Source of the DNA: Spongospora subterranea
Lineage: Eukaryota > Endomyxa > Phytomyxea > Plasmodiophorida > Plasmodiophoridae
Assembly (NCBI GenBank): GCA_900404475.1
Contig: OUQQ01000097.1
Coordinates: 1-45,094 of the forward strand
Length of the DNA stretch: 45,094 nucleotides
Direction: 5' to 3'
The stretch's first letter is position 1, and every line of letters begins with the position of its first letter. Below, one piece after another: positions 21,798 through 31,839 of this stretch. Under the pieces are notes generated by a model. That model did no database searches. It saw only the letters and a program-made list of their open reading frames with translations, and was not told the DNA's origin. The position numbers and the translations under genes are program-made.

Positions 21798-23291
21798 ACC
21801 GTAATTTTGATCGTGCGACGACTCGGGCACAACTACACACGACCAATCCTGCCGACCCGGTGCAGCTGTGCTGTGTTGCGATCTGCCAATAACTTCAGTA
21901 CAGCGTGACCTGAGGAAAAAGACAAAGGGGGAAACAAACGAGAACGAGACTGATTGTGACAAAGGTGGACGACGACGGCGCTTGTTGTGTATTGCAATAG
22001 ATTGGCGCAATGGGAAAGTGACCAGGAAGAAATGTTGGGTCCACAGTATGTAAAACGGGAATGTATGACCAACGCTGGTCGAATTGCAACTCGCGATCAA
22101 AGCTCCAACGTGTGAAAGGATGAACTAATCAGAGCATTCCGCCGCGACATCGACGCATCAGACCTGGGAGCCCAACCATGCTGTATTGCCAAGCGAACCG
22201 TTCGATAGAGCCCATTCGAAACCGTCTTTTTAGAACTTGCCGGCGGTGTTGGTGAAGTGTTCCTCTATGAGTAGCGGCGCCAGAAAAGCGTGTTGGCAGT
22301 AAACGACCCGTGTAGAGCGCGATCTGCTCCAACATGAATTGTTCATACGATATCGTGTGATCCGATGATGATTGTCCAAACGGAGCGTGATCAAATGAAT
22401 CCAGTCACTGGTTATCAATCGCAGCACTTGATCAACTGCATGAGTTTGTCAACGTATTCCCCTCGTTCAACAAACGTTGCCGCAATTCAGCATAAAATTG
22501 GCTCCCGCTCATCATTTGAACGTATTTGTGATCCAGAAAGTGTTTCCGCAGTGCACAGGTTCGAGAATGTTTACCCTTTGAGATGTCATTGACCTGAACG
22601 GGGGCCAGAGACGTTGTGGTGGTGATCTACGAAAATGTGCAACGCCGACAATTCTGCCTTGGAACTGGAAGAATGGCATCACCTCACCGACGAAGATCAA
22701 TATCCATCGGGTCTCAGTCGGTCCCAAGGTTCCATTGTACCCGAACAGGGCGCGCTGGTCATGATCTGAACTTGAACGAGCCCTCGCAACCCGCAACTTG
22801 AAGTGTTGAAAGCGTGGCAGGTGTGATTGCTGAACAACAATCACTGATGGCGGCGCGGCTGTTGACTCGGCCGAACAACAATTGTAGCGGGCTGAATGAC
22901 GCCAACACAGCTGAACCGGATAGTTCAGACTTATTGCGACAATAATCAGGAGAAGTTCATGGAAGACACCGAACGCGATGCCGCAGGCGCCTTTGGACTT
23001 CTGACAGATGAACTCGGCGGCCACGACAAAGGCATCGGACTGTATCATGTTCAATATGGGGGGGACGCTGACATCCGCTTGTACTTTGAGTTTAGACGAA
23101 ACATTGCACTTTCGGACACGCTAAGTTGCTGGTCAGGATGTGATGTATCGAGCTAGAGCTCATCGCAAACTCAACAGCTTGTGCGGGGGCGATCTCAGAT
23201 TTCACACTTGACCAAGGCTCTGAAAGGAACGGCAATCGTTCCACCGAATGCTGTTCAGACAGGAAGACTCGGTCCAGAATGATCGGAATGC

Positions 23292-23388
23292 AGGTCAAGA
23301 GTTCCATGTGTACTTGTTAGCCCTCTTGCTTGTTTTCAGTGGCCCGCGGAGGAACCAATAGGGCTAACACGTACTCATGGAACTCTTC
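23292..23388. repeat. imperfect inverted repeat, ~31-bp arms
   Basis: The arm at 23292-23322 (AAGAGTTCCATG...TTAGCCCT) is matched in reverse complement at about 23358-23388, with about 28 of 31 positions paired and a ~35-nt spacer. It could form a hairpin or mark the ends of a small mobile element. Confidence 0.7.
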
Positions 23389-23540
23389 ACCTGCCTTCAG
23401 ATAATTCTGGACCAAAGTTCTGTGTGTCAACTTGACATCTCTTTGACACTGGTACACTGTACCCCCCACACCGTTGGACGGCACGCACTGTATCTATGAC
23501 TACGGGGTCCGGGTGAAGTCCGTGACGGACTGGACATGAT

Positions 23541-23610
23541 NNNNNNNNNNNNNNNNNNNNNNNNNNNNNNNNNNNNNNNNNNNNNNNNNNNNNNNNNNNN
23601 NNNNNNNNNN
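23541..23610. other. assembly gap (70 N)
   Basis: A run of 70 undetermined bases. The plus-strand sequence just before it reads open for about 30 codons (CIYDYGVRVKSVTDW), so an exon may be interrupted here. Confidence 0.99.
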
Positions 23611-23663
23611 GGATCTGCCCAGGTCGCCGTACAGGCGACATTTTTACGAAACGATCAACACAG

Positions 23664-24608
23664 ATGAAGCGCAATGAAGCGGGACCGTCGCAGATGTCCA
23701 ATGACGCTAAACGATTGAAGCTGCGTAATCAACGGAAGAATGATCGGTCAATGGCTCAGCCATTGACCCAACGCCCTGTTAAACTGACATCAAACAAGGG
23801 TGATAGCGGTTGATCATCACCCCCGAAATCTATCTCACTAAGACATTCATGTTTGTCTACAGCGGCAGGTACATCGCCACAGAGTCGCCTGAAAGCGCGA
23901 TCAGCTCATCTCAACGGTTCCAAGTTCCGTTTCCTGAACGAGACGCTCTACACATCGACCAGTCAAGACAGCCTCGACCTGTTTCGAAAACACCCGGATA
24001 ACTTCACCGTTTATCACCAGGGTTTCCAAGCTCAAGTATCCAAATGGCCTGTCAATCCTGTCGATTTTCTCATATCCTACGTTCGTCGCCATTCGCAATC
24101 GATCGTCATCGCGGATTTCGGTTGTGGCGAGGCGAAACTGGCCAAATCGGTTCCCAACAAGGTGTATTCGTTCGATCTCGTGGCGCAAGATGAGCGTGTG
24201 ATCGCGTGCGATATCGCCAATGTGCCCTTGGCCGATCACTCCATCAAACTGGCCATATTCTGTCTATCGCTGATGGGCACCAACTGGCCCGATTTTATTC
24301 GCGAGGCCAATCGTGTTCTGACCAACGGGGGAATTCTCAAGATCGTGGAAGTTCGCAGCCGAATCCCAAATATTGACGGTTTCGTCAAAATGATCTGCTC
24401 GTTCGGGTTCAAATCACAGGATATGGTAAATCGGTTTTTCGCGAATTCTCAACTACTCTGTCAACGCCCGTTATTGGCCTCGTAGGATAAGACCAATGTC
24501 ATGTTCGTCGCGTTCACGCTCGTGAAAGTGTGCAGATCGGCCCAGGCGATCCCGGGGTTGACTCAGGCCAATCTCGTGCTGAAACCGTGCCTGTACAAGA
24601 AGAGATGA
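23664..24608 (+). CDS. RRP8: RRP8, rRNA-processing m1A methyltransferase
   Basis: Three exons (23664-23799, 23863-24425, 24486-24608) encode 273 aa. A basic N-terminus (AKRLKLRNQRK) likely serves nucleolar targeting and RNA binding. The Methyltransf_8 domain begins GSKFRFLNETLYT, with SKWPVNPVD, SAM motif I IADFGCGEAKLA, FDLVA, ACDIANVPL and IFCLSLMGTNW, and ends in NLVLKPCLYKKR, the typical RRP8 tail. RRP8 methylates N1 of an adenosine in 25S/28S rRNA. The last intron was placed by homology: the unspliced frame stops at 24485, while splicing (GTAAAT...CGTAG, 60 nt) restores the conserved C-terminus. Confidence 0.95.
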
Positions 24609-24752
24609 TCGCTGGCCATGATCCATCACGGGTCATCAATTGTCCTCAATGTTCCTCCGCTCCTCCCGCCCCCCCTTTCCCCGCTCTATCGTATCTGGTT
24701 TATCGCCACCGTTCTTCCCATTCATCTCTCATATAATTATCTAATCTATGTA

Positions 24753-25760
24753 TTACACGCACGAGGTTGTCACTGTTCTCTCCTTGGTCTTGGTCGGTTT
24801 CTTCAACTGCATCATGGTCCTTGCCAGCTCCTCGATCGTCTTCCCCCCGGGATCGCCTTTCAGGAACTGCATCAGGTCGTCGACCCCGACGCCACCTTCG
24901 ACCGCCGCCAACAGGCACTGCTCGATCTGTCGCCGGGGATAGTGATAGAACGCGCCATGAACACAATCGCCACATGAATGATAATGGTGCTGTCGCCTTG
25001 GACTACAGCTTCGGACGCCGGTCAACGGGATGTTATCGCCAGGACGCCACGGTGGCGACGTGAATATCCGCTTCCGACGTCGAGCGCGTCCCTTGCCGTC
25101 GTCGTTGCATTCGCCGGGTTTGCGGTCGTCGATCTCGACGGCAGCCTCGGTCGTTGCGCCCATCGGATCCCCAACCATGGCGCTATCACCGCTCGTGTCG
25201 GGGTCGGGTTCGAGTTCAGATACGATCGGGTCCGGCGATAAAATATCGGGAACGGGCCGAGATTCATGGCGCCCCCGATCGCCACCATCGAAATCGTACT
25301 TGACGTCGTCCGGATCCTGTTCCGGTTCTTCAGCCTGAACGGTGATGATTTGTACCCCCGTTGAGCTGGCCGTTTGCGCCATCGTCACGTCCTCGACGTC
25401 CTGTGCCTTCTCGTACAGATCACGATAGTCTGCGCTTTGGCTTCGACTGGAATTCAGTTTCGCCCCGTACCCCAACGGCGTCTTGATGAATTGCCTCTCC
25501 ATCGTTCCCGAATCCGAATAGACCGATCGCTCGTCGTCGTTCTGCTCCAGATACGACGTCTCCGTGCTGGATTCCTCGGTCGAGAACAGCAGTCTCGACA
25601 CCATGTCCTTCTCGAACCGTCCGGTGTTCCCATCGCCATCGATCGTCGCCGTCGTCACCTCGTCCCATATAAAATCGTCGCTGTCGACCGACGATTCCTG
25701 GGACGACATTCGTTGGAGGGGCGATATGGGCCCCGCCGATAACGGTCGTCTGACGCTCAT
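24753..25760 (-). CDS. acidic, low-complexity protein of unknown function
   Basis: A single-exon frame of 335 aa, ATG at 25760. The first two thirds are Ser/Asp/Glu-rich and probably disordered (QESSVDSDDFIWDE, EEPEQDPDDVKYDF). Then come a basic patch (GRARRRKRIF), a Cys/His cluster (CSPRRQHHYHSCGDCVHG) that could bind a metal, and a C-terminal helical segment (IEQCLLAAVEGGVGVDDLMQ). No family was recognised. It is divergently paired with the RhoGEF-like gene with 14 bp between the ATGs, which hints at common regulation. The opposite strand is also open in places, as expected for this GC-rich sequence. Confidence 0.6.
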   Translation of the reverse strand: MSVRRPLSAGPISPLQRMSSQESSVDSDDFIWDEVTTATIDGDGNTGRFEKDMVSRLLFSTEESSTETSYLEQNDDERSVYSDSGTMERQFIKTPLGYGAKLNSSRSQSADYRDLYEKAQDVEDVTMAQTASSTGVQIITVQAEEPEQDPDDVKYDFDGGDRGRHESRPVPDILSPDPIVSELEPDPDTSGDSAMVGDPMGATTEAAVEIDDRKPGECNDDGKGRARRRKRIFTSPPWRPGDNIPLTGVRSCSPRRQHHYHSCGDCVHGAFYHYPRRQIEQCLLAAVEGGVGVDDLMQFLKGDPGGKTIEELARTMMQLKKPTKTKERTVTTSCV

Positions 25761-25774
25761 CTGAACGCGTGCCC

Positions 25775-27172
25775 ATGTTGCCACCCAACGATGGAACCAG
25801 CGTTGACCGGACTGTGCAGATATTAATCACTCGATATCGGGAGAATCGGCCCATGAACGCCGGGTCGTTGGCGCTACAACGCCTTCTGTTGTCGGAACTG
25901 GCCTGTTCTCATCACCTTTCGCAGGCGTTATCCATCGTCATCAAACCGATTGTCAGATATTCTCCGAGAACCAAACCGGGCGCCGCGAACCTCTCAGGAT
26001 TTACCGACCTGATCGCCGTTCATGGACATCTGTGTCGTCAGGTTCAGGATGTGCTGAACGGGTCCGATCCGGCCGGATTCAATGGCGATTCCGCCTCGGT
26101 TCTGACGCTGTTATCCGAATACGGTCCCGATCTGATTCGCTGTAGCCGAGCGTGGGTCGTGGACGATCTCCCCGCCGTCCTCCGCGCGATCGAGCAACAC
26201 GTTGCGGACGACGAATTCAGGCGGATCATGTCGCCAGATGGCGACACAGCTGCGCCCTGGTCGTGGACCCGAACCCAACGTCGGAACTGGTTGAACACGA
26301 CAGCGCGTCTCGACCCGATAACGGCGCTGTTGTTGCCGGTCGACGTCCTCGGTGAACTCGCTCGGCGTATCGCCGCGATCCGTCGCCATCTCCCCCGAGG
26401 TTCCGATATCCGCCGCAGCGCCGCTCGCACGCGAAATCAACTAAACGCTCTGGAATGGGAACTCAAACAAAACCCGACACTTGAATCCGTTCGTCAACGG
26501 CTTCGTCTCATTATGGTCAAGTTGTCGATCAGAAATCTGCCCGAGACGGTTCTGGATGAACTCCAAGGGAAACTGGGCAGTTGCAGGGAATGTCAGATGG
26601 TGACCAACGATGCAGCCGGAACCGCCATCACCACCGATATCGTGATATTATCGCTCACGAACCACTTCCTGATCTGTTCGAAACAGTCGCGGGAGTTCGT
26701 CTGTCGGTTGGCGAAAACCGGTCTCGGCGTGATCGACGACCAATCCCAACCCGATCTCATCTGTTTCACGTCAGCGGATCACGACGGCGTGATTCGGTTG
26801 CGGGCGCCGACGCCAGAACTTCATCGCGCGTGGGTTCACCGACTACTACAACGGCCCCAACGCCGTCAAACGACCACGATCGCGTTGACCCGGCGTTGTT
26901 CCCGGTTGAACCGATTCGTCCAGCCGGAGCTGGTGATCGTGGTCCGTTCAGGGCCAGGTGGGAAAACAGCGAATCAGGACCGGATCGTGGTTAGAGATGG
27001 GGATTCCGTCATGGGTTTGGCGTCGGCATACGTGAAGGCGAAACAACTGGATTCGTCGTATATCGTCCCGCTGTCCAAGGACATCTCTGAGATCGCCCGT
27101 CAGCACTGTGCTCAGGTCGACGCGCGACGACGCCGGTTCATCCCCAGTCTATTCCAGCACAATAAACGATGA
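25775..27172 (+). CDS. RhoGEF-like protein (DH-PH)
   Basis: A single-exon frame of 465 aa. The DH-like domain starts near residue 30: LALQRLLLSELACSHHLSQA matches the first DH helix (..EL..SE..Y...L), and NPTLESVRQRLRLIMVKLS may be the last helix. A PH-like domain follows: ITTDIVILSLTNHFLICSKQ is the usual start of the PH strands and PTPELHRAWVHRLLQ the closing helix. Such proteins exchange GDP for GTP on Rho-family GTPases at membranes. The divergence is high, so this is a fold-level call. A C-terminal part of ~90 residues is unassigned. Start: ATG at 25775, with a second in-frame ATG at 25853. The last codons contain AATAAA. Confidence 0.6.
   Translation: MLPPNDGTSVDRTVQILITRYRENRPMNAGSLALQRLLLSELACSHHLSQALSIVIKPIVRYSPRTKPGAANLSGFTDLIAVHGHLCRQVQDVLNGSDPAGFNGDSASVLTLLSEYGPDLIRCSRAWVVDDLPAVLRAIEQHVADDEFRRIMSPDGDTAAPWSWTRTQRRNWLNTTARLDPITALLLPVDVLGELARRIAAIRRHLPRGSDIRRSAARTRNQLNALEWELKQNPTLESVRQRLRLIMVKLSIRNLPETVLDELQGKLGSCRECQMVTNDAAGTAITTDIVILSLTNHFLICSKQSREFVCRLAKTGLGVIDDQSQPDLICFTSADHDGVIRLRAPTPELHRAWVHRLLQRPQRRQTTTIALTRRCSRLNRFVQPELVIVVRSGPGGKTANQDRIVVRDGDSVMGLASAYVKAKQLDSSYIVPLSKDISEIARQHCAQVDARRRRFIPSLFQHNKR
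27161..27166 (+). terminator. AATAAA within the last codons of the RhoGEF-like gene
   Basis: The hexamer is the Asn-Lys codon pair, one codon before the TGA at 27170. Confidence 0.4.
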
Positions 27173-27928
27173 GCTAGTGGGAATCGCACAGACACCGATC
27201 GTGGCGCAATCCGGGTGGGGTCGAGCAATCGCCCTCTGTCCTTAGCTTATGATAGCCCTGAGATCACAATGATCATGGCGATGGGAATGCGCCGCCCACC
27301 GTTCATCGTGTGAGTTTGAGTCCCATAAGCAATGGTGTTCTGTGCCACTTTGACAGGCACAATCGTGACCATTGATAGATCCGAACTGTGCTGATTCACA
27401 TTGTGCAGCGTATTCTGGGTCGTCCTTGTCCTATACAGACCCGACTACCTACCACAGATTGGTCGAATCGGATACCGATCGGGGTCGTCGAATGCTCTTC
27501 GCGTTTTACGTCTTTTTCCGTCCAGACGTGATTCTGTTGAACGATTCACCTTCGTGGTGTGTTGAAGAGGGAGATTTGATGGGTTGATCCTGATATTCAG
27601 TTGAATACACCAGTTGATTATGAATATCTCAAGTCCCGTGAACCGTGATGGATATGATGATGATGTCATTCGACAGCAGCATTTACTGGACACCCCCTTT
27701 CAACTGCAGATATCTCTGGGCTCTGCCCGAATCTGTTTTCATGCATTATATCGGGGCCTATCGCATTTCAAACCCTATCGCTGGTCGACGTTAAGTGGAC
27801 GAAGAGGAAGTCGTCATCCTATTATTGGACAGAACACGCAGCAGCAGCCATAGGGGAGACGACAAAACAAACTTGGTTGGACGAGGTCATGAAGTACCTC
27901 AGATCCAGGACAAGCGACGCCGTCAACC

Positions 27929-28263
27929 TTACCACCATTGACGAACCTCCAACTGACCCAAGTCATCATTGGGGATGGCGCAAAGATGGCCGTAAAAGGC
28001 GCATGGAGAATATCACAGAAAAAGGGGTAACGTTCTGCGAAACTCCCTTCATATGTGTGAAGACAAACCCGATGTCATTGAGCAGAGCGCTGGACAACGG
28101 TGCTGAACCAATCGTCAGGAAGAACAGCGTTTCTATGATTCAGGAGGGCCAAGTTATCGCCACCGGAACTCGTAATGGACTACTATTCCCAGCTGGTTTA
28201 GCCTTTATACTGGACACATGGAGGGACAACGCTTTTTTTTTGCATCTCCTGTTCGATCGTTGA
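27929..28263 (+). mobile_element. relic of a Ty1/copia-type retrotransposon (protease / pre-integrase part)
   Basis: In one frame about 27929-28030 encodes QVIIGDGAKMAVKGAW, like the ...(L/I)GDG....VKG.G strand after the copia protease. In the next frame 28066-28200 encodes SLSRALDNGAEPI and VSMIQEGQVIATGTRNGLLF, like the GAG-pre-integrase motif (NLLSVS.L...G....F....I...G.VI.TG.R.G.LY). The two blocks follow in the expected order but with a frameshift, and neither integrase nor reverse transcriptase was seen nearby. It is therefore a decayed fragment. Confidence is moderate because only short motifs are available. Confidence 0.45.
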
Positions 28264-28426
28264 CAAAAACGCAAATGGTGATTTTGATGGCCATACACGT
28301 CAAACTAACCGCATTGATTACATGAATGATTGATGATATCCAAATGAGAGACCCTCGCCATACAAGATTCATCATCTGTTCCTCCACAACACGCTAATGA
28401 CCGGATCTTTCCGAGAGACCTCACCA

Positions 28427-28530
28427 ATATAGTGTTGACAGCAGTAACGGGCTCTGTACTATACCGTGGATCACGGTATAGTGTTGGCAGCAGTAACGGG
28501 CTCTGTATCATACCGTTGATCACGGTAAAT
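28427..28530. repeat. 49-bp tandem duplication with an 11-bp perfect palindrome
   Basis: GTGTTG(A/G)CAGCAGTAACGG recurs at 28432 and 28481. Between them ACTATACCGTG (28458-28468) is exactly inverted as CACGGTATAGT (28472-28482) around a 3-nt loop. The second copy of the palindrome is imperfect. Confidence 0.85.
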
Positions 28531-28886
28531 TCAGTGCAGCGGTGTTGATATGGCCAAGAGGTGTATGCAGGCATCACGGTGGGTCAGTGCCCCACGCCGG
28601 CGGTCATGTATGACGATGGCCATGACCTGCCACTCTGTGTCTGTTGGTGACCAGGCCGTCAATGCAGGTCCATGTATATTGTAGAGTTGGGACTAGAACA
28701 CCAACCCGCTCAGCATTAGCTTAATCTAGCTAGTTATGACGATCGTCAGTTGAGTCCAGTTAGTCTGAGCTTAGAACTTGACCGAATCGCCTACTGGACT
28801 CAGACCGAACCTGGAACAACTCAGAGTAGACTCATATCAGTCCAGGTCTTGTATCGGTGCTCGACTCATACACAACGTCTGATCAA

Positions 28887-29291
28887 ATGAAGCTCGTTGA
28901 ACTGCGAGTAATGGTTCCTGTCGTTCGAGCAACCGTTGTGACATCGGGAGCGCATCCTCCAATTTGCATGGCGACAATTGTGGAGCAAGAACATGCCCCG
29001 TACTGGTCCTGCCATCCGTATGCTGCCGATTATTATTATTGCCCCCCCTCCATGTTTGGATCTAGTGCGATTCAAGGCCTTGACGACGATAGAACGACGC
29101 TCACATCCGTTTCGTCATCGTACTCCGACTCCACCTTCGATACGAACAAGGTCGCAGTGTTCCAACGTGATGATGATTCGGAAATGGACCTCTCATATAG
29201 CAGCACAATTTCCTATGATGATGGCGACGATTCTCCAGATCTGCGTTCTGACCGATATCAAAGGCCATCCTTCGTTCCGAAACCTATCTGA
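28887..29291 (+). CDS. hypothetical acidic protein
   Basis: A single-exon frame of 134 aa from ATG 28887. The N-terminal third is rather hydrophobic (VELRVMVPVVRATVV), followed by a Tyr/Cys-rich patch (ADYYYCPPSMFG) and a Ser/Asp-rich, probably disordered tail (VSSSYSDSTFDTN, DDDSEMDLSYSS). No domain was recognised. Support is only an open frame of moderate length and amino-acid composition. Confidence 0.4.
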   Translation: MKLVELRVMVPVVRATVVTSGAHPPICMATIVEQEHAPYWSCHPYAADYYYCPPSMFGSSAIQGLDDDRTTLTSVSSSYSDSTFDTNKVAVFQRDDDSEMDLSYSSTISYDDGDDSPDLRSDRYQRPSFVPKPI

Positions 29292-29348
29292 GCAGCATTG
29301 CAATCCCTGCGTTAAAATCATGATCAATTCTTTCATAAATTTCAATCC

Positions 29349-29639
29349 CTATCTTCTCTCTTCTTTTAATTCGCCACATGTTGTCTGAACGATGTGAAGG
29401 TCAGCGATGTAAGAAAAATCGGCTGGCAAGATAGTTTTATCAGTCGATTTTGTCTTTTCTGAAGTTAAAGTTAACCCGATTGTGCTGAGCTTATCCATGG
29501 AAAAAAGCGAAATTTGCAGTCTTGCCCGGCAAAACAAACATATCGAACCCAGGCCATATATATGTATACTTTCATTGTAAATAACTACGAAGTATGTGCA
29601 AAACACTGTCGTCAGTCCGATAATGCCTGAATTTGGCAT
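29349..29639 (-). CDS. hypothetical small protein
   Basis: A minus-strand frame of 96 aa from ATG 29639 (upstream codons are also open). It begins with a hydrophobic stretch (IIGLTTVFCTYFVVIY) that could be a membrane helix or signal anchor and ends with a polar tail. No family was recognised, and splicing alternatives exist near 29575. It could be chance. Confidence 0.25.
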   Translation of the reverse strand: MPNSGIIGLTTVFCTYFVVIYNESIHIYGLGSICLFCRARLQISLFSMDKLSTIGLTLTSEKTKSTDKTILPADFSYIADLHIVQTTCGELKEERR

Positions 29640-29832
29640 CACAAGACGCAAAAATCTTCTAAAAATGGCGAAAACAGTTGAATCTTGATTTTGCCAAAGA
29701 AAAATCTCTGGAAAGCTGAACTCAACGGCAATGCACAAGTTTCAAAACCTCTGATGTTGTGAAATGGAAGATATGATACTGGTTCTTGTTATCGAGAAAT
29801 ATATGTCCAGTTAAATAATGTATATCTATTTA

Positions 29833-31720
29833 TCACTTTTGCAGTTTCGAAATGACAAGGTCTAGAATGGCTTGCACGTCTTTCTCTTCCTTTGAACGCA
29901 AGAGAAATTCGGGAGGGTCCCTTAGTGGTACAGAAACAGGGTTCTTCTGCACTATCATGCACTTTTTCAGCCTCAAATCCAGTTCGTCCTCGAACTTTTT
30001 ATGAGCCGGAACTGTAGAGCGGGGGACGTGGAAACGCTTTAAGGTCTTCAGAGACTTGACACGATCAGTTTGAACTGTTGCAAAAATATGAGAACTTGCA
30101 AAGTATTGTTGAACATGTGTACCTTTGCCAGAAGCCGCCCTACTATCAGGTCTGCGTCGTCGTTCAAATGCTGCGTTGCTAACTTCGTAATGTCGTTGAT
30201 TTCCTTTGTCATGATAGATGAGCGGATGATCCAGAGCAACCCTAATTGAGCCGTCAACTTATGAACGTAAACAAAAAAAAATTCTTACTTAAGCGCCTTC
30301 AATGAGTAACCAACGTTGACTTCTGCATTATCCGAAAACGTCCCGGTTGCTTCAAGGTCGACACTACAACAAGCGGAATCAAGGACCAAACGTACGGATT
30401 ATGACAGAACCAGATACAGTTTTGAATGAAGAGCAGTTTCCGGGCATTCCGACATATTGTTGAAATTTTCTTTCACAGAAGTCATGAACGTCTGAGACAT
30501 AGTCAGTGACGATATTCATGACGAAACATCGATGCGGTTTCACATTATCGGTATAATGAGCGTTATTAGCATCGTGAGCGGATACATCTTGGCTCTCATG
30601 GATAGGCTTCAGTAGGTGTCCATTCTTGCTGTTTGGGAATGCATCAGCATCGTACAATATCGCAGTGAGATCACAAGGCTCAATGAGATTAGCGTAAAGA
30701 ACTGGATATAGTGTCCTTAGTTCAGTTCCTGTTTGAATTGGGCGAATCAGTGGGTTCCCTCGAACGTCCACCTCCTCCAGAGACCCAAAACCAGCGAGTC
30801 CTAGAAGGTCGGACTCATTTTCAACATAATTATAAGACACATCCAGGAACTGCAATGAATCGAAGCCCCCAGGGTTTCGAAGAAACGCTGTCGGTACGCC
30901 TTTTAAACCGTTTTCACTGACATCTAAAACCTTTGACCATTTGTCACGTCTGTGAATATTTGATTTTCCAAGCACCAACCAGTAAATTTGGAATCTTGCT
31001 CAAATTGCTCCAGACTGATTCGTTCCTTAACATATTTCTTCTTAGAGACAGCTTTTTCAATGCTGCAAAGGTATCCATGTTTGATGGCATGGAAGAAATC
31101 TCATTACAGCCCAAATCGAGCTCTTCAAGCTCTTTAATCGACGATAAATTTTGAATTGCAGATGTTCCGAGTTGATTATACGCCAGACCCAGAATCCGAA
31201 GGTGTGGGAACATGTCGTCAGCTACAGTTGTTGCAGAGATTCCATTACAGTGTAGATGGAGCTCAACCAGGGCAGGCAGATATCGCAAATGGTGCAATGG
31301 GATATTGTTATCCCCAGCATCTAAATACGTCAAAGCGCTGAAGACGCATATTTCGGGATCAGCTCTCGTTAAAGATTTTGAAGAAACGACAGCGGTTTCA
31401 ACGAGCTCCGGAGACGTCGCAGTTGCGGCTTCCAACATCTTCTTGATGTTCAAGGTTTTGTCGATCCATTTTCGCACCACCTTCGGAGACGTTCGAAATT
31501 TGATGGGGTTCTTTCGTAAAAAACCTGGAATGCTTAATCGCCTTGCCCGAGTCGATCCATTCAATACGAATTCCGGAATATCGGATTCTACAGAACCTAG
31601 GAAATGGTGCTGATTGATATACATATATAATATGAATACAATTGTAGAATACCAACTCCTCTTAAGCTCGTCATCAACTGAGAGCATTAGGGGCACAATG
31701 TGCCCCGTCTGTTGATGCAT
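29833..31720 (-). CDS. XRRA1-like leucine-rich repeat protein
   Basis: Six exons (31720-31657, 31596-30980, 30930-30396, 30349-30289, 30241-30123, 30074-29833; introns 46-60 nt) give 545 aa. At least six LRRs lie in the middle: FSALTYLDAGDNNIPLHHLR, LPALVELHLHCNGIS, FPHLRILGLAYNQLG, LEELDLGCNEISSMP, LVLDVSENGLKGVP and LQFLDVSYNYVEN. They are followed by an LRR-cap-like end and a C-terminal part with ALDHPLIYHDKG and VPRSTVPAHKKFEDELDLRL, which resembles the C-terminal half of XRRA1 (HPLL..., PPPKKTRAQLLDDIFIRL). XRRA1 is named for X-ray response; its molecular role is unclear. The exon 3-4 junction (30396/30349) is the least certain. Confidence 0.7.
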
Positions 31721-31839
31721 GATGAAGACGATTCGGCGAAGGCTATCACAATTATCTCACGATCAATAGTACTGTGCTCTTCTCGTGGCATATTAAATTC
31801 CACGATATTTACTGATAGATATGTCATCGCTAATAAAGC

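Larger units (their letters stand above)
21758..23540. other. unresolved stretch, coding-like on both strands
   Basis: After the IFT74 AATAAA (21792-21797) no gene could be reconstructed reliably. Coding-like peptides appear on the minus strand (22512-23054 open frame; SGSQFYAELRQ near 22490; LDQVLRLITSDWIHL near 22410) and on the plus strand (TERDAAGAFGLLTDELGG near 22965). They cannot all be real. It may hold a multi-exon gene or a decayed element; the sequence also runs into the assembly gap. Confidence 0.4.
27173..28886. other. gene-poor region with transposon relic and repeats
   Basis: No intact gene was recognised. It holds the copia-like relic and the 49-bp tandem duplication with a palindrome listed below. 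The part from 27173 to 27900 shows only short ORFs. Confidence 0.5.

Noticed and set aside
22512..23054. 180-aa minus-strand ORF as a gene
   Set aside because: Hydrophobic and Arg-rich parts alternate without a domain, and competing coding-like peptides overlap on both strands; left as unresolved.
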